Notes: generated by a model from the sequence alone, not told the origin. Counted from the stretch's first letter, positions 12,091 through 23,490 are shown. The stretch is 64,000 nt of DNA from Ctena decussata (GCA_963989385.1 OZ022501.1:98564979-98628978); one strand, 5' to 3'. Made by a program: numbers and translations.

Positions 12091-12675
12091 TTTGATCCGA
12101 ATTTAGGAACCAATTCATAGTGTCAACGATAGAATTTTAAAAACGTTTTTCGAAGATTATGATACCGATAGCCCTGTTGGAGAAGCTTATCAGTTAAAGT
12201 CAGCCACATGACCAGACAGCCTAGCAAGCCGAATAAGTTGAGAAATGTAAACTCCGTAAGAGGTAGAACGGGGAACATCACCATCCAAAAATGGAAATAT
12301 TTCTAAGTCAAAATCAAAGTCATCAGGTTTATATCAAATTTTAGAGGAGATAAATACGTTGGAAGTAGATATACAGTCAAACCTGCTTATGTGGTCACCT
12401 CTATTAAGGGGTCACCTGCCTTTAGCAGCCACCTTTTCTGGGTCCCTAAAACCAAAATACAGTGCAAATGAACCTGTATTAAGGGGTCACCTGTATTAAG
12501 CAGCCAATTTTTGGGCTTCCCTTGGGTGACCCCTGAAGACAGGTTTGACTGTATGTAAATCCAAAAACGGGGCTTCAATCTCGAATGTATTAGCTTTGTT
12601 TCACTGCAGATTGGGTGGATAAATTCGAATCACAATGCCTTCAAGGTAAGGTTTGTCAATATTTAAAAAGCGTCT
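12090..12675 (-). pseudogene. Reverse transcriptase relic, interrupted by a MITE
   Basis: Blocks match the antisense of the frame at 50365-52095 in the same order: GATACCGATAGCCCTGTTG, ATAAGTTGAGAAATGTAAAC, ATCACCATCCAAAAATGGAA, TCAAAGTCATCAGGTTTAT and TGTAAATCCAAAAACGGGGC. Small indels and stops break the frame. The piece covers roughly RT residues 345-465 and has no catalytic motif. A 178-bp MITE splits it at 12374-12551. Confidence 0.75.
12374..12551. mobile_element. 178-bp MITE with TA target duplication
   Basis: The element begins CAGTCAAACCTG and ends CAGGTTTGACTG, a perfect 12-bp terminal inverted repeat. Weaker pairing continues inward through GGTCACC. TA flanks both ends (12372-12373 and 12552-12553). 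The uninterrupted RT sequence at about 51003-51020 gives the empty site, so the boundaries are firm. The TA duplication and TIR suggest a non-autonomous Tc1/mariner-superfamily element. Internal GTATTAAGGGGTCACCTG motifs are repeated. Confidence 0.88.
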
Positions 12676-12720
12676 TTTAAGGTGCATGCCTCTTTCACCC
12701 ATTGATTTTTTCTGGATCTT

Positions 12721-13040
12721 TTGTTTTCACTGCATAACCTTAGGGCATGGTAGCAGTATGTTGTTTTCACTGTATAACCTTAGAGCATGGTAGCAGTATG
12801 TTGTTTTCACTGTATAACCTTAGGGCATGGTAGCAGTATGTTGTTTTCACTGTATAACCTTAGAGCATGGTAGCAGTATGTTGTTTTCACTGTATAACCT
12901 TAGGGCATGGTAGCAGTATGTTGTTTTCACTGTATAACCTTAGAGCATGGTAGCAGTATGTTGTTTTCACTGTATAACCTTAGAGCATGGTAGCAGTATG
13001 TTGTTTTCACTGTTTAACCTTAGGGCATGGTAGCAGTATT
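12721..13040 (+). repeat. Minisatellite, 8 units of 40 bp
   Basis: Eight head-to-tail copies of a 40-base unit run from TTGTTTTCACTGTATAACCT to AGCATGGTAGCAGTATG. One position alternates TAGGGCATGG and TAGAGCATGG as G,A,G,A,G,A,A,G along the array, pointing to an 80-bp two-unit repeat in most of it. Otherwise there are only single-base differences in the first and last units. Confidence 0.97.
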
Positions 13041-14250
13041 TTTCAGAAAAGTCTGTTTAATTTATCTTTTAATATATACGTAGATTTTATCAACATTTTA
13101 TAAATGTATATAGCCCAAGGACAGGGCGGGTAATCCTTATAGGGTAAATGTCAAGCAACAGAGGAAACTGTTACTATAATAATCATATTCTGTAAGTTTC
13201 AAACACGCTGCTTCGAACTATAATTTTTCATAGATTTTTTTCATTATTTTATGTATACGGGACAGAGGCAGATAACTCTTAATGGGGCAAATTTTGAGCC
13301 TGTGCGATATACCGAATGATGAGCTTTTTTTCAGACATTGGTCATTCAGTAACCTTTACTAAGAATTACTACTCTGAAAGATCAACAAAAAAAATAATCA
13401 AATTTGTTTTTAACCCAACGACGAATTGCCTGCTGTCAGAGGCCAGTTGTTTTGTGTGCCGTTTTTATATATTTTATTGGTTTTCACTCGTTTGACCTAC
13501 TGATCACTGTCAGAGGCCAGTTGTCTTGTGCTCTGTCTTTAGAAATGTTTTCCTTTCTAATCTGGTATATAGGACAGCATGTGGTAAACGATTGTGCCTT
13601 CGTCTGATCATTGTATATTGTATATTATTTGTCTCCTATGGGAAACACGCTGAACAAATCAAACAAATGTCTCAAGAACTGTAGGCTGATCTCCCAGACA
13701 ATCGTGACGCCGAATACAACTGATTCTTTGATGGTGTCTTGTGATAGACTAATTACTCTACAAGAGAAAATGTCACATTTGAAGCTTTTTTACTTTCAAA
13801 AATCCTTTGCAGGAGTTAATATCATGGTTTAAAAAGCCCGAAGATCCGCTGAAGCGATGGACGATTTTCTTTAAAAAAAAGGCTACATGAACTTTTATTT
13901 ACAATGCCTCTCGCAAAGATCCGCGTCGACGTGACAGTTTCTTAAACCGACAAATAACTTTTCAAGAAAGGAACGGGCTAAACCTACCAAGTGATTTGAT
14001 GCTGACCAGTTCAAGGCGGTGCTTCTGTCCTGTTTACCATTTCTGTCTTTGTTTTATAGCTTTCTATTCTTATTTGATTCTTTATACAGTATTTAGGATA
14101 GCGTCAATGCCATAAAAAACGGGACAGCCATGTTCTGTTATGCCCACAAACGCCTTAGGCACATTCTGTCATAAAAGGAGCCACAAGTTTTCAGGCAACA
14201 GAAGAATACGTTATACGTGGGAGGACCTTAAACGTTAAGGCCAAATATTG
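13041..14250. other. No gene recognised; small repeats
   Basis: CTGTCAGAGGCCAGTTGT occurs twice (about 13434 and 13507), about 73 bases apart. A short piece at about 13995-14030 (ACCAGTTCAAGGCGGTGCTT) is a relic of the conserved retroelement UTR core. I see no supported exon. Confidence 0.45.
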
Positions 14251-14254
14251 GCGT

Positions 14255-14405
14255 CCAGAAAGGTCATCTTACAAATAGACCTTGAGCTGACCATAGACCC
14301 CCTCCCCCCAGGGGGAGTTTTGTACCCTATAATTTTCTGAAACTACATTATATAAGAAACAAAATGACACATGTTAGCCCTCTGTACGTTGGGGCGTTAA
14401 CATAT
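14255..14405 (+). repeat. SINE-like copy, inverted partner of 18355-18560
   Basis: The plus strand carries CCAGGGGGAGTTTTGT, then CATGTTAGCCCTCT, then a terminal GGGGCGTTAAC. The same blocks in the same order occur on the minus strand at 18355-18560. The GGGCGTTAA-type end resembles the ends of the SINEs at 10204-10493 and about 53210-53345, so I read the pair as diverged SINE copies. I found no clear tRNA head in this copy. Confidence 0.55.
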
Positions 14406-17400
14406 GACGTCAACGTCAATTACACTAACCAAATTTACATATTTACGTTATAATAGAAGATACGCATTGTTGTACACATGTTAGTATTTGCCCTAAATAA
14501 TGTTGGGTTTTGTCTGCTAGTGCATAAATCGCTGTTTCAAAGTAATTGAAATTGTCAAGGATAAGTTGACTAACCAAAATAACGTAGTTTACATTGCATC
14601 TGACGTTTTTTCCCTTCAATGCCTAATACATGTAATATAAGGTGCAAATTTTAAGAATTTAAGTGTAGAGAAAAGTTACTGTCATATATATGACTGTTTC
14701 AATAGTCCAGTATAAAAAAGAAACAAACTAAAGTCTTACAAAACTTGTCAGCAGTCACGATAAATATGTAACGTATATAACCACAGCAAAAATAAAAAAA
14801 AGCAGATTTAGACTAAATCGTTGAATTGGTGGACTGAAGTTTATACGTGCTCTATCAATCTTCTTTGATTCATGCTCAGCTTAGATAAGTTAGGCAGCAG
14901 TAAGCAGTGGATATGTTAAATGGGGACAGAAACTATTTTATTTTTGAAGAACTTAACCTACAAAATGACGAGAAAAGCTAAGAAAGCCAACATCAGCTGC
15001 ATTTTATATTTCAATGTTATCTTTAATTTGTCTTAAGTAGATACTGTTTTATATGTAAATATGAAGAAATGCCAATGTTATGTGTCCTAAAACTATGAAA
15101 AAGCGAAAACAAAAACAACAACTAATAGTGTATATTTGAAAAGCAAGCTAACAATAACATTACGTTACATAATTGTAATATGTTGAAGAATAAGATTTGT
15201 AAGTCATCTGTTATCAAAACTTTAGTTCCCTGGCGGCATGAATTATTCATTGCTGTAGTATAAGCTTACCACTGGTAGTCAGGTGGCAAATTTAGCTCTT
15301 GAAGTACACAAGAGTTCAGCAAGACGCACATATATTGTTACAGCTGAAGCAGTTCGACTTTGCCTTCAACTGAGTCTCACTTAAAAGTGATTTCATAAAA
15401 ATGATTTTTTAAATTCTATGCATTAAATGAAATAAGTATAAGTTGGTTTATGCTGCAACTGATTAATATTTAGGTTCCCGCTATGATGGGGATAAAACCA
15501 ATTTCGCTTCCTGTGCTGTTGGCTGAGCCATTCAATTACCCTACATACAAATATGCAACTGTGACTACCAGCCGAGGCAATCAAAAACAGAACCAACTAT
15601 GCCGGCATGCATTCACACCATTTTTCTATACTGTCAGTTGAATCGTCAGCCACGAGCCTCTTTGCACAGTAACTGCTTTACATGAGTTGGCAAATATGAT
15701 TGGTTCCCGTGATCATAACTTATATGTTAATTTGTGATCTACGTGATCTGTTTATGCAGCTCCCTGCATCAATTACATAACAAAATATTAACAATGTGAA
15801 CATTTAAGGATTATAGAAAGTGGCATACTTTATAACACATACAGCATTCTATCTTATGCTTGTTCAAGAGTTCTATTTTTTCATTATGTTGTTACAAATA
15901 TTTAACTGGTCAGATGATTTTGTAAACCCCATGGTTTTATTCCCACTTGTTGTTACTATCAAGGACTAAAGGTGTTACAAAATACAAATTTCAGTCAGAC
16001 AATTTTCAATAATGTAACATCTAAAATTTGGGCTTTATTCTCTAACAGTATTTACCATATTTGGACAAGGATGAGTTGATAAGCAGTAAGATATTATTAA
16101 TAAGCAGTTTACAATCATATTTATTAATAAAAAGTTAACAATATGGTAAAACAGTGTCACAGAGATCAACTGCAGTAAGTTATTTAGGTAAGCCGTTCCT
16201 TGGCATGTATTGATATGCACTATTTCTATTGTATGATTATTTGTTCTTCAGATATACTGTATTACTAGTCAAGGATATCGGAAATGAAGAATTCATAAAC
16301 TCCCAATAAATACGTTGTATACGTTACTTGTTTGGTCTTTCTTTTTTTTTTTTGTCTTTCTTTTTTTTCTCTCAATATTATGCTGCAAAGCATATAAATA
16401 CAGTGTAGGCAAATACATTCTGAAGAAGAAAAACTAAGATTTTCTCATAAATATCTGAACAGCGATGAAAACATTAATATATTCTGTCATTTTCATTTGC
16501 CATTTTATTATGTGTGCAGAGCTACTGGAACACCGTTCCTTGAAAAAAAATTCATTTTTGCCCAACTAAACGTGTCTTTATGTTCTGTATTGCATAGATT
16601 CTTTAAGAGATGATTGAATATAGTTAGATTCTTTAGGATATGGTTGAATGTAGTTAGACTTTAAAGAGCAAGAAACAAGGCATAGAACAATAGATCATCA
16701 TAAACATAGCATTTATAGATTGCTACAGTATACTAGTAAACTGCCAGTGTCTCTTTTCTGTCTTAAATATTTCTGATACTATTCTCCCAAACTCCTGGTT
16801 GACACATAATCGTGGTTACATAAATGAACTAAGTAAAGCAATGTATTGACACTACCATTAATTATTTTCAAAAGTGTGTTTGTTTCTTAACTGTAACTCA
16901 GCAATGTTGTTTCCTCCGGTAACGTAAAATATACGATAGTCTTACAAAAGTAAGTATACGCTTCCAGCATATATCTTAGCTTTGATGCAGAACTGGTTTT
17001 GGCTTAAGCCGTCAAACTTCAGGTTTACTGTTCTGCTTTATTTTTTTCAGTGTGCATGTAAAGGCTATAACAAATCCTGTCAATATACAAGGTGGAACTC
17101 TATTTTGCTTTGTTGATTACTGATTATTTTATAGTTTTAAACTAAACACGTCAAAACCGCTTAGCTTTAAATGGTATCATACTAATTGCATATCATTTAT
17201 TCGAGCCCTATATGCAAAATAAATGCTGGCTTTTAATAGCCGCAGCTTTATCTTTTCTGAAGTATTTTTTTTTTTATTTGAATTTTCAGCTGTATATAAC
17301 AAAATTTCAGGAGTGTTACTGTCTTTGGAACTCAAATGTACAATTTGTAAGAAAAAACTGGGCAAAGCCATTATGAAATACTTTTATTTTTGATATAATA

Positions 17401-18350
17401 ACAAAATAAACAGCAAAACCCGTTTTACATATGCAAAAAATGTCAATGCCCTTAACATTACAATTTGAAGTATACTGTGTTAATCACGTATAAAACACAC
17501 CTCATGAATCTCTAAAAGTAATAACTGAGAGAAGTGTTGATAGGTCCAAGTACACAATGTATCATAAGAACATCCAGACTTATATGTGTTATTTTTACGT
17601 GACAGTGGAAAAAACCTGATTAAAGGTATTATAATAAAATATTTTAAATGTTAATGCTATTTACGTTACTACTAGTAATAGCTTATCATAGAAAATGAAC
17701 CAGAATGCATTTTTCTCTTATAGTAGAAGATTCTTTTATGAAGAAACTGCTACCAAAGAAAAAAGAATGATTGTATCTTCAAATTATATGATTTTAACAA
17801 AAGTAACCCTAGGTAACGTATATAATCGATCATTATGGCCGACTAAAATGCATTCATAATATTGTTGAACTGTTCCTTGCTGTTTAAATAGGCTGGCATA
17901 TTCAATATTACCTTTTACTGTTGTTTTAAATTCCAATAGTGTAGTTCAAGCACTTGAATTACACGGAAAGTGATAATTGTAATATGGAACATTCATTAGG
18001 GGGTACTGTGTTCAACATCCTATTTCTCCCATAGTATACAAGATAGGACAATAATATTTGCAGATCTGAAAAGATCAATTAATTTCCCTTAACACAGTAA
18101 CAAACATTTGGGCTGATATTAAAGGAATAACTTACAAAAGGAAAGTATTTTGGATGGAAATTGCAATTTTAATGGAGAGTAAAGAAAAACACCATGTAAG
18201 ATAAAGTAACGTTTCAAACATCATAACTTTTAGCTGTTGGATTGTTCTATTACACTACATTATAATTTAAAACATACGAACGTGACTTCTATTTTTTATA
18301 ATTTTTTATATTTTTTATTTTATGTTAATTATTTTAATGGGTATCGTAAT
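14406..18350. other. About 4 kb without recognisable genes
   Basis: Sequence is strongly AT-rich with homopolymer T runs (for example about 16343-16370). No frame longer than about 65 codons is visible and none has a domain signature. SINE-like copies in opposite orientation bound it on both sides. I saw no internal repeat or RNA gene. Confidence 0.45.
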
Positions 18351-18354
18351 GTAA

Positions 18355-18560
18355 CAGGCTGTTACAGCTTAACGCCCCACTCGTCAGAGGGCTAACATGC
18401 TGCAAAATACTTCTAAGATGCTGGACTTTAAGAAAAGAATGGTCCACAAAACTCCCCCTGGCGGGGAGGTAAACCATATCTGGCTCATGGCCTAAAAGGT
18501 CTTTCATTTGTTGATAATAAAAAACGTGCGATTGGCAGAGTTTGAACCTAGAATGTGACA
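18355..18560 (-). repeat. SINE-like copy (minus strand)
   Basis: The minus strand reads ATTCTAGGTTCAAACTCTGCC (B-box-like GGTTCAAACTC), then GCCAGGGGGAGTTTTGT, CATGTTAGCCCTCTGACGAG and TGGGGCGTTAAGC. It is the inverted counterpart of 14255-14405. The tRNA-like B box plus the GGGCGTTAA end support a SINE origin. Confidence 0.6.
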
Positions 18561-19279
18561 GCAAGCACATAATAATAAACCATTTCATGGATAAAACATT
18601 CCTGTTTCAAAACCTGAAGTAAACACAAACAAACAATAAACAATCAACACACTTCTTGACGATGCAACTTTGAATATATCTGCCAGACTACCATTTTACC
18701 CGTTAGGGCATATGAACAGTTAAAACTTTAAACTGATTAATAACTGTGTGCCATATATGTTATTTAATTCTACGAAAGCGTGACCATTATCATGGATATA
18801 AGCGTTAGGATTTATTCTAATCGGTTTGCAGTAATGAGTAACATAAGCACAGCTTTTTGTAATTGCACAAACATTTCCCTGCGATGCTTAATTATAAATA
18901 AGCTGCACACTTTGGAAATTAAACAAATTATGCAATATCACATGCTTGCTGGTAACAAAACATAGTGAATTTTTAATAAGGTTTGCTGGTCGGCCTAGAC
19001 GAAATCTCATTATGCATTTTCGCAAGATTTTGAAGTGTAATATTCGTCTAATGAGAAGTGTTGCAGAGTATTAGAAATTCGAGGTGTGCTGAATGGCTAG
19101 AGTATTAACCCGTCTCTGAAAACCATTAGTATTAATGAAAAAATGAAGAATGACTTACTTTCTAAGCGTTAACGAAAGTTCTTAATCTTGTTTACGTCAA
19201 CAATTACAGAGCATCGACTCAAAGCGTGCGTGCATTTGTTATTTTTATCGGAGCTTTTTATAATTTTTTACTACATGTA
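18561..19279. other. No gene recognised
   Basis: Sequence is AT-rich. The only frames are short and featureless. Confidence 0.4.
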
Positions 19280-19831
19280 CAAGGGTTGATCCAGAAGAAA
19301 TGTCACTGTGTCCATTGCACGCTTATTCATTTTAGAATTAATATAAAAATCATATCAAGCTGCACTGTAATTCCCTTCTGATTTATAGAATAACTATAAA
19401 TTTGGAATCTTTTTCTGTTCCAAATATATAGACGTTCAAAGTATGCCACCGACGCCATCGCGCCGCACGTTAGAATAACGTTAATTAAATGAACATAAGT
19501 TTCAAAGGCAATCACAAGTCATATTAAAAGATTAGTTAAACATGGGTAAACAGACATTAGTGCTTTGCTGGAACAACAAATACGCTGCTTTGGACATGAC
19601 ACAATATTGAAACTTCATCTGGTGCATCAACAACGTCATTAACGTGCGGAGCGTTTTGTAACTATGCCTCCTGTCTATCTCGATATCTCAAATATTGTAC
19701 TCTGTATTTTTAAGATATTTTCAGACCATAATGCAAATAGATTAAGGTACTTAGGTACGTAATATTGTTGCTCTCTCTTTATTCTATACGATTTTATGGC
19801 TGCAGTGACATTACTTCTGGTTCAAACATCG
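19280..19831. mobile_element. 552-bp mariner-like non-autonomous element
   Basis: TA duplications (19278-19279 and 19832-19833) flank imperfect terminal inverted repeats of about 36 bp. The left end has TTGATCCAGAAGAAATGTCACTG and the right end reads, on the opposite strand, TTGAACCAGAAGTAATGTCACTG. TA targets with an AATGTCACTG-like TIR fit the mariner branch of Tc1/mariner. At 552 bp with no frame showing a DDE core, it cannot encode a transposase of usual length (about 350 residues). It is either an internally deleted copy or a MITE. Confidence 0.82.
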
Positions 19832-19959
19832 TACTTTGTTAATTTAAGAAAGATCGTAAGGATGATGTTGCGAAAACAAACATAATGCATATATGGATCA
19901 AACATGTTTCTTTTCCTACCTAAAATTTGCCAGGTCCTGAGGGAGCTGTTGAAGCACAA

Positions 19960-20606
19960 AGAGTTAATGATGGCCCCGACCTAAAGCTATATATTTTAGT
20001 TGGTTGGGACCGGAGCCTTTTTGTCTGTTGCTTGGTCCACCGGGGCTCAACTGGTGACCTTCTTTTGCTTCAGATTTCCAGTGGGGTTGTTTGGCAGGAC
20101 AGGGATCTCCACCTGTCAGACGGCCCGTTGTATCTGTTGAGTCCTCGTCTTTGCTTCTTCATGGTGTTGAAATTTGATTTATGTGTTTACCGTGATGATT
20201 CATTGACGAGTTAGAGGGTTATCATGCGAACCGAACAACCAACTAAATGTTTTGTACCACTTCAGAAACTGAGGGTGAGGTTGGGCCTGTAAAATCGATT
20301 TAAGCCCCCCAGTAATTCATTACTGACCGTTCCAAGGCGGTAGTTCTGTTGTGGTTCTTTGTTGCCTGTTTTTGGTGTCAGAGTTTCTGTGATGTTTTAC
20401 CTTATGTATGTTATTATTATTTTTGGTTCGGTTTGGGTTGCTGAGTGGCCACCTTTTGGGAACAAGCTGCTCACTCGGTTGGCCATATGTTCTCTGTATC
20501 TTGATTATTTGTAATCTTAGTTGTTTCCAACTATGGTTTGAGGGCTGGATTTGGATTTTGATTGTTTCAGTTCCTGGTCTTTGCATACTTTTTACTTTTA
20601 AAGTTG
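19960..20606 (+). mobile_element. Family A retroelement, 3' UTR copy
   Basis: The copy starts within the last RT codons (ATGGCCCCGACCTAA, which retains the native stop). It covers the whole UTR to the shared end GGTCTTTGCATACTTTTTAC. It contains the CAGTAATTCATTACTG palindrome and the ACCGTTCCAAGGCGGTAGTT core. Sequence is almost identical to the antisense of 49829-50460. Open frames on both strands here recur in every copy and are repeat sequence, not genes. Confidence 0.85.
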
Positions 20607-21040
20607 AAATTTTAATATTTATTAGTTTAAACATATTGATTGCCACAAAAAGTACAAGCAATTGGGTATTTATTTATATTTATTTATAAATTTATTTATA
20701 AATTTATTTACATATATATTTATCTAAATTTCAATTAACATGTCAGTAATTCTAAGCGGATGCAGTCGTTTTAAATCTATTCAGAATGTCTCTGACTTTG
20801 AATGCTGTTACACACACCCACAAAAAAGATAAACTGTTTTTAAATGTATTTTAAACATTTAAACCTTTTTTTTCAAAATTTAAATTTAAGTTTCAATTGT
20901 AGATTTCTTAAACATTTACCGGCTTGCAAATTATGATTAAACTGCTCAATAGTGTAAGGTAACAACACTCTGAAGATTTTTTTTAAATTTGTCATGATTA
21001 AGATCTGAAATTTATTTTTCATAAATTGAAATCATCTTTA
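20607..21040. other. AT-rich spacer, no gene
   Basis: It contains short ATTTATTTATA-type runs (about 20665-20725). I recognise nothing else. Confidence 0.45.
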
Positions 21041-21042
21041 AA

Positions 21043-21506
21043 TTGTGGCCGATTTGTTTTTATTTTGTTATGAAAGAGATTTTATGACTTCTCTTTCGGT
21101 TGATAATCAAGCTGATATCATTGAGGCATTTAACTCTACGCGACAGTCTGCATGCTTAGTGATTAACCCAATCACGGTTGATAACTTTGCTGCACTCTTT
21201 AATTGCACACCCCCAGTAATTCATTACTGACCGTTTCAAGGCGGTAGTTCTGTTGTGGTTCTCTGTTGCCTGTTTTTGGTGTCAGAGTTTCTGTGATGTT
21301 TTACCTTATGTATGTTTTTATTATTTTTGGTTCGGTTTGAGTTGCTGAGTGGCCACCTTTTGGGAACAAGCTGCTCACTCGGTTGGCCATATGTTCTCTG
21401 TATCTTGATTATTTGTAATCTTAGTTGTTTCCAACTATGGTTTGAGGGCTGGATTTGGATTTTGATTGTTTCAGTTCCTGGTCTTTGCATGCTTTTTGCT
21501 TTTGTC
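21043..21506 (+). mobile_element. Family A retroelement copy with two internal deletions
   Basis: RT codons for VADLFLFCYERDFMTSLSVD run to EAFNST, the part just before the YLDD motif. They are joined directly to codons for RQSACLVINPITVD near the C terminus, and after NCTP directly to the CAGTAATTCATTACTG palindrome of the UTR. The copy ends with GGTCTTTGCATGCTTTTTGC. Two precise internal deletions therefore removed the catalytic YLDD region and the first half of the UTR. It is dead as a coding element. Confidence 0.85.
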
Positions 21507-21669
21507 ATCACAGAATAGCGCATTGTATGATACTTTTTGTGTCTTTTACCACTGCAGCAAAAATAAATACTTTTAAAATTCCTTCTCATTTGGCCATTAA
21601 GGCAAAACCGTAGAAAACCTACGTGGGAAATTGCTGTTCATCTGGCTGCCGCCAAAGATATCTTTTATG

Positions 21670-21755
21670 TCGACTAATTGTGTGATGTCTTTTCCCACAT
21701 AGTTTCTTGGATGGGATCTGGGATTGAATTGTTTCAGTTCCTGAGAATGTTCCTA
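21670..21755 (+). mobile_element. Family D retroelement 3' end
   Basis: TCTTTTCCCACATAGTTTCT, then GGGATCTGGGATTGAATTG, then TTTCAGTTCCTGAGAAT. A close copy is at 31013-31083 and an antisense copy at 6905-6985. The last block resembles the family A and C ends. Confidence 0.6.
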
Positions 21756-22026
21756 CTTATCGTATATTTATTCATTTTTTGTTTGATTGAGGTTAACCTT
21801 TGCTGAGGCTAAGGATGAGGTTTAGATCCAGTAAATCTAGTTCAAGCAACACCTTTATAAGGTAAGCTGAATGGCCTACCTGTTTGGTAAAAGCTGCTCA
21901 TTCGGTTTAGTCCTCGTCTTTGCTTCTTCATGGTGTTGAAATTTGATTTATGTGTTTACCGTGATGATTCATTGACGAGTTAGAGGGTTATCATGCGAAC
22001 CGAACAACCAACTAAATGTTTTGTAT

Positions 22027-22773
22027 ATGAATACATATTTTGTTAAGGACCACTCTGAGGTTCATACAAAATATTCTGAAGATGATGTTATTAAAATGCT
22101 GAAATTTCTTATCGACAATATTTACGTGGAGTTTAGCGGACAGATATTTCAACAGACAGTTGGCATTCCAATGGGCACTAACTGCGCCCCCTTACTTGCC
22201 GACTTGTTTCTTTACGGGTATGAGGCGGAGTTTATACAAGGGCTCTTAAAAGAAGGTAATAAACACCTTGCACAGAAATGCAACTTCACCTACAGGTACA
22301 TAGATGATGTTCTGTCTCTGAATAATCCAAAGATTTCAGAGTATATTGACCTCATCTATCCGTGTGAACTTGAAATTAAAGATACCACAGAGTCCAGTTC
22401 ATCTGCTTCATACTTAGATTGCTATCTCTATATTGACAATGGAAAGCTCGTTACTAGGCTTTATGACAAGAGGGACGACTTCAACTTTCCCATAGTTAAC
22501 TTTCCATTTCTGAGTAGTAATATTCCTTCGGCGCCTGCATACGGAGTTTATGTTTCTCAACTAGTCCGCTATGCTAGGGCCTGTTTCAAATATCAAGACT
22601 TTGTTGAAAGAGGGAAGCTACTCACTCAGAAACTGTTGAAGCAGGGTTATCTTAAAGCAAAGCTTGTGTCGACAGTTAAAAAGTTTTATGGGAGACACCA
22701 TGACCTTGTTGATCCCTACAATGTGGCCGTTTCTAAACTAATCTCCGATTTGATGGCCTCAGCCCAAGCTTAG
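22027..22773 (+). pseudogene. Family B reverse transcriptase, 5'-truncated but open frame
   Basis: An open frame of about 248 codons carries the second half of an RT domain: motif B GIPMGTNCAPLLADLF (about residues 46-61), motif C YIDD (about 91-94), then YLDCYLYIDN and KLYDKRDD-like segments and a long C-terminal region. Motif A and its catalytic Asp are missing because the copy is truncated at 22026, right at the target duplication. It can therefore not be an active enzyme even though no stop interrupts it. Family placement (Penelope-like or other non-LTR RT) is inferred from the motifs and the truncation pattern. Confidence 0.85.
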
Positions 22774-22997
22774 TTAAGCTTTCAAATACCGGACTTTCAT
22801 TTTCACTGACTTTTTCCACAGATACATAGATATGGCGGGTGTATTATAATAGGCAGGTGATGCTTACTATTCCGCGGGCACCTGATCACACCTCTGTTTT
22901 GGGGTCCATGTCTGTGTATCTAAAATATTCCGGAATTGTCTATGTTTAAATGACCTACGAGTTCGGACTTATGATTTGGGTACCTTGACCACTATCA
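22774..22997 (+). mobile_element. Family B 3' UTR
   Basis: Sequence follows the RT stop codon and ends GACCACTATCA just before the right TTTGTA duplication (22998-23003). It matches 721-931 and 46275-46497. Confidence 0.85.
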
Positions 22998-23490
22998 TTT
23001 GTACCACTTCAGAAACTGAGGGTGAGGTTTGGCCTGTAAAATCGATTTAAGCACCCCCCCCCCCCCCCCCCCCCCCCCCAGTAATTCATTACTGACCGTT
23101 CCAAGGCGGTAGTTCTGTTGTGGTTCTCTGTTGCCTGTTTTTGGTGTCAGAGTTTTTTGTGATGTTTTACCTTATGTATGTTCTTATTATTTTTGGTTCG
23201 GTTTGGGTTGCTGAGTGGCCACCTTTTGGGAACAAGCTGCTCACTCGGTTGGCCATATGTTCTCTGTATCTTGATTATTTGTAATCTTAGTTGTTTCCAA
23301 CTATGTTTTGAGGGCTGGATTTGGATTTTGATTGTTTCAGTTCCTGGTCTTTGCATACTTTTTACTTTTACCTTGCGTGTCTTTCATGAACTTTTGTCGA
23401 TTTGTGTGTCTGCGCTTCTTTCATTCTCGGTTTTGCGCGCGGAATGTGGGATTCGATTGTATTAATTCCTGATCATTGCCTATCGTTTTA

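Larger units (their letters stand above)
21907..23369 (+). mobile_element. Family A 3' UTR split by a family B insertion
   Basis: The left part (21907-22025) runs from GTCCTCGTCTTTGCTTCTTC to AACTAAATGTTTTGTA. The right part (23004-23369) resumes with CCACTTCAGAAACTGAGGGT and ends GGTCTTTGCATACTTTTTAC. A poly-C run (about 23047-23079) lies next to the CAGTAATTCATTACTG palindrome. Other copies have only about 5 C there. Confidence 0.85.
21840..23490 (+). mobile_element. Triple nest: family B inside family A inside family C
   Basis: The outer piece is a family C 3' UTR split between 21840-21906 (up to GCTCATTCGGTTTA) and 23370-23490 (CTTGCGTGTCTTTCATGAAC to TTCCTGATCATTGCCTAT). Inside it lies a family A UTR (21907-23369), apparently flanked by TTTA. 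Inside that lies a family B element (22026-22997) flanked by TTTGTA. Uninterrupted copies elsewhere in the window give the empty sites for each level. Confidence 0.88.

Noticed and set aside
12721..13040. Possible CRISPR-like array
   Set aside because: Units are contiguous with no variable spacers. It is a minisatellite in an animal genome.
14406..18350. Large DNA transposon bounded by the inverted repeats at 14255 and 18560
   Set aside because: The bounding repeats look like SINE copies with a GGGCGTTAA end, and the interior shows no transposase. Kept only as a low-interest alternative.
20320..20689. Recurrent open frames of about 70-115 codons on both strands, repeated at 21236-21589, 23147-23465, 48372-48708 and 49805-50102
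   Set aside because: They are the family A 3' UTR read in sense and antisense. Conservation reflects recent copying of the repeat, not a protein.
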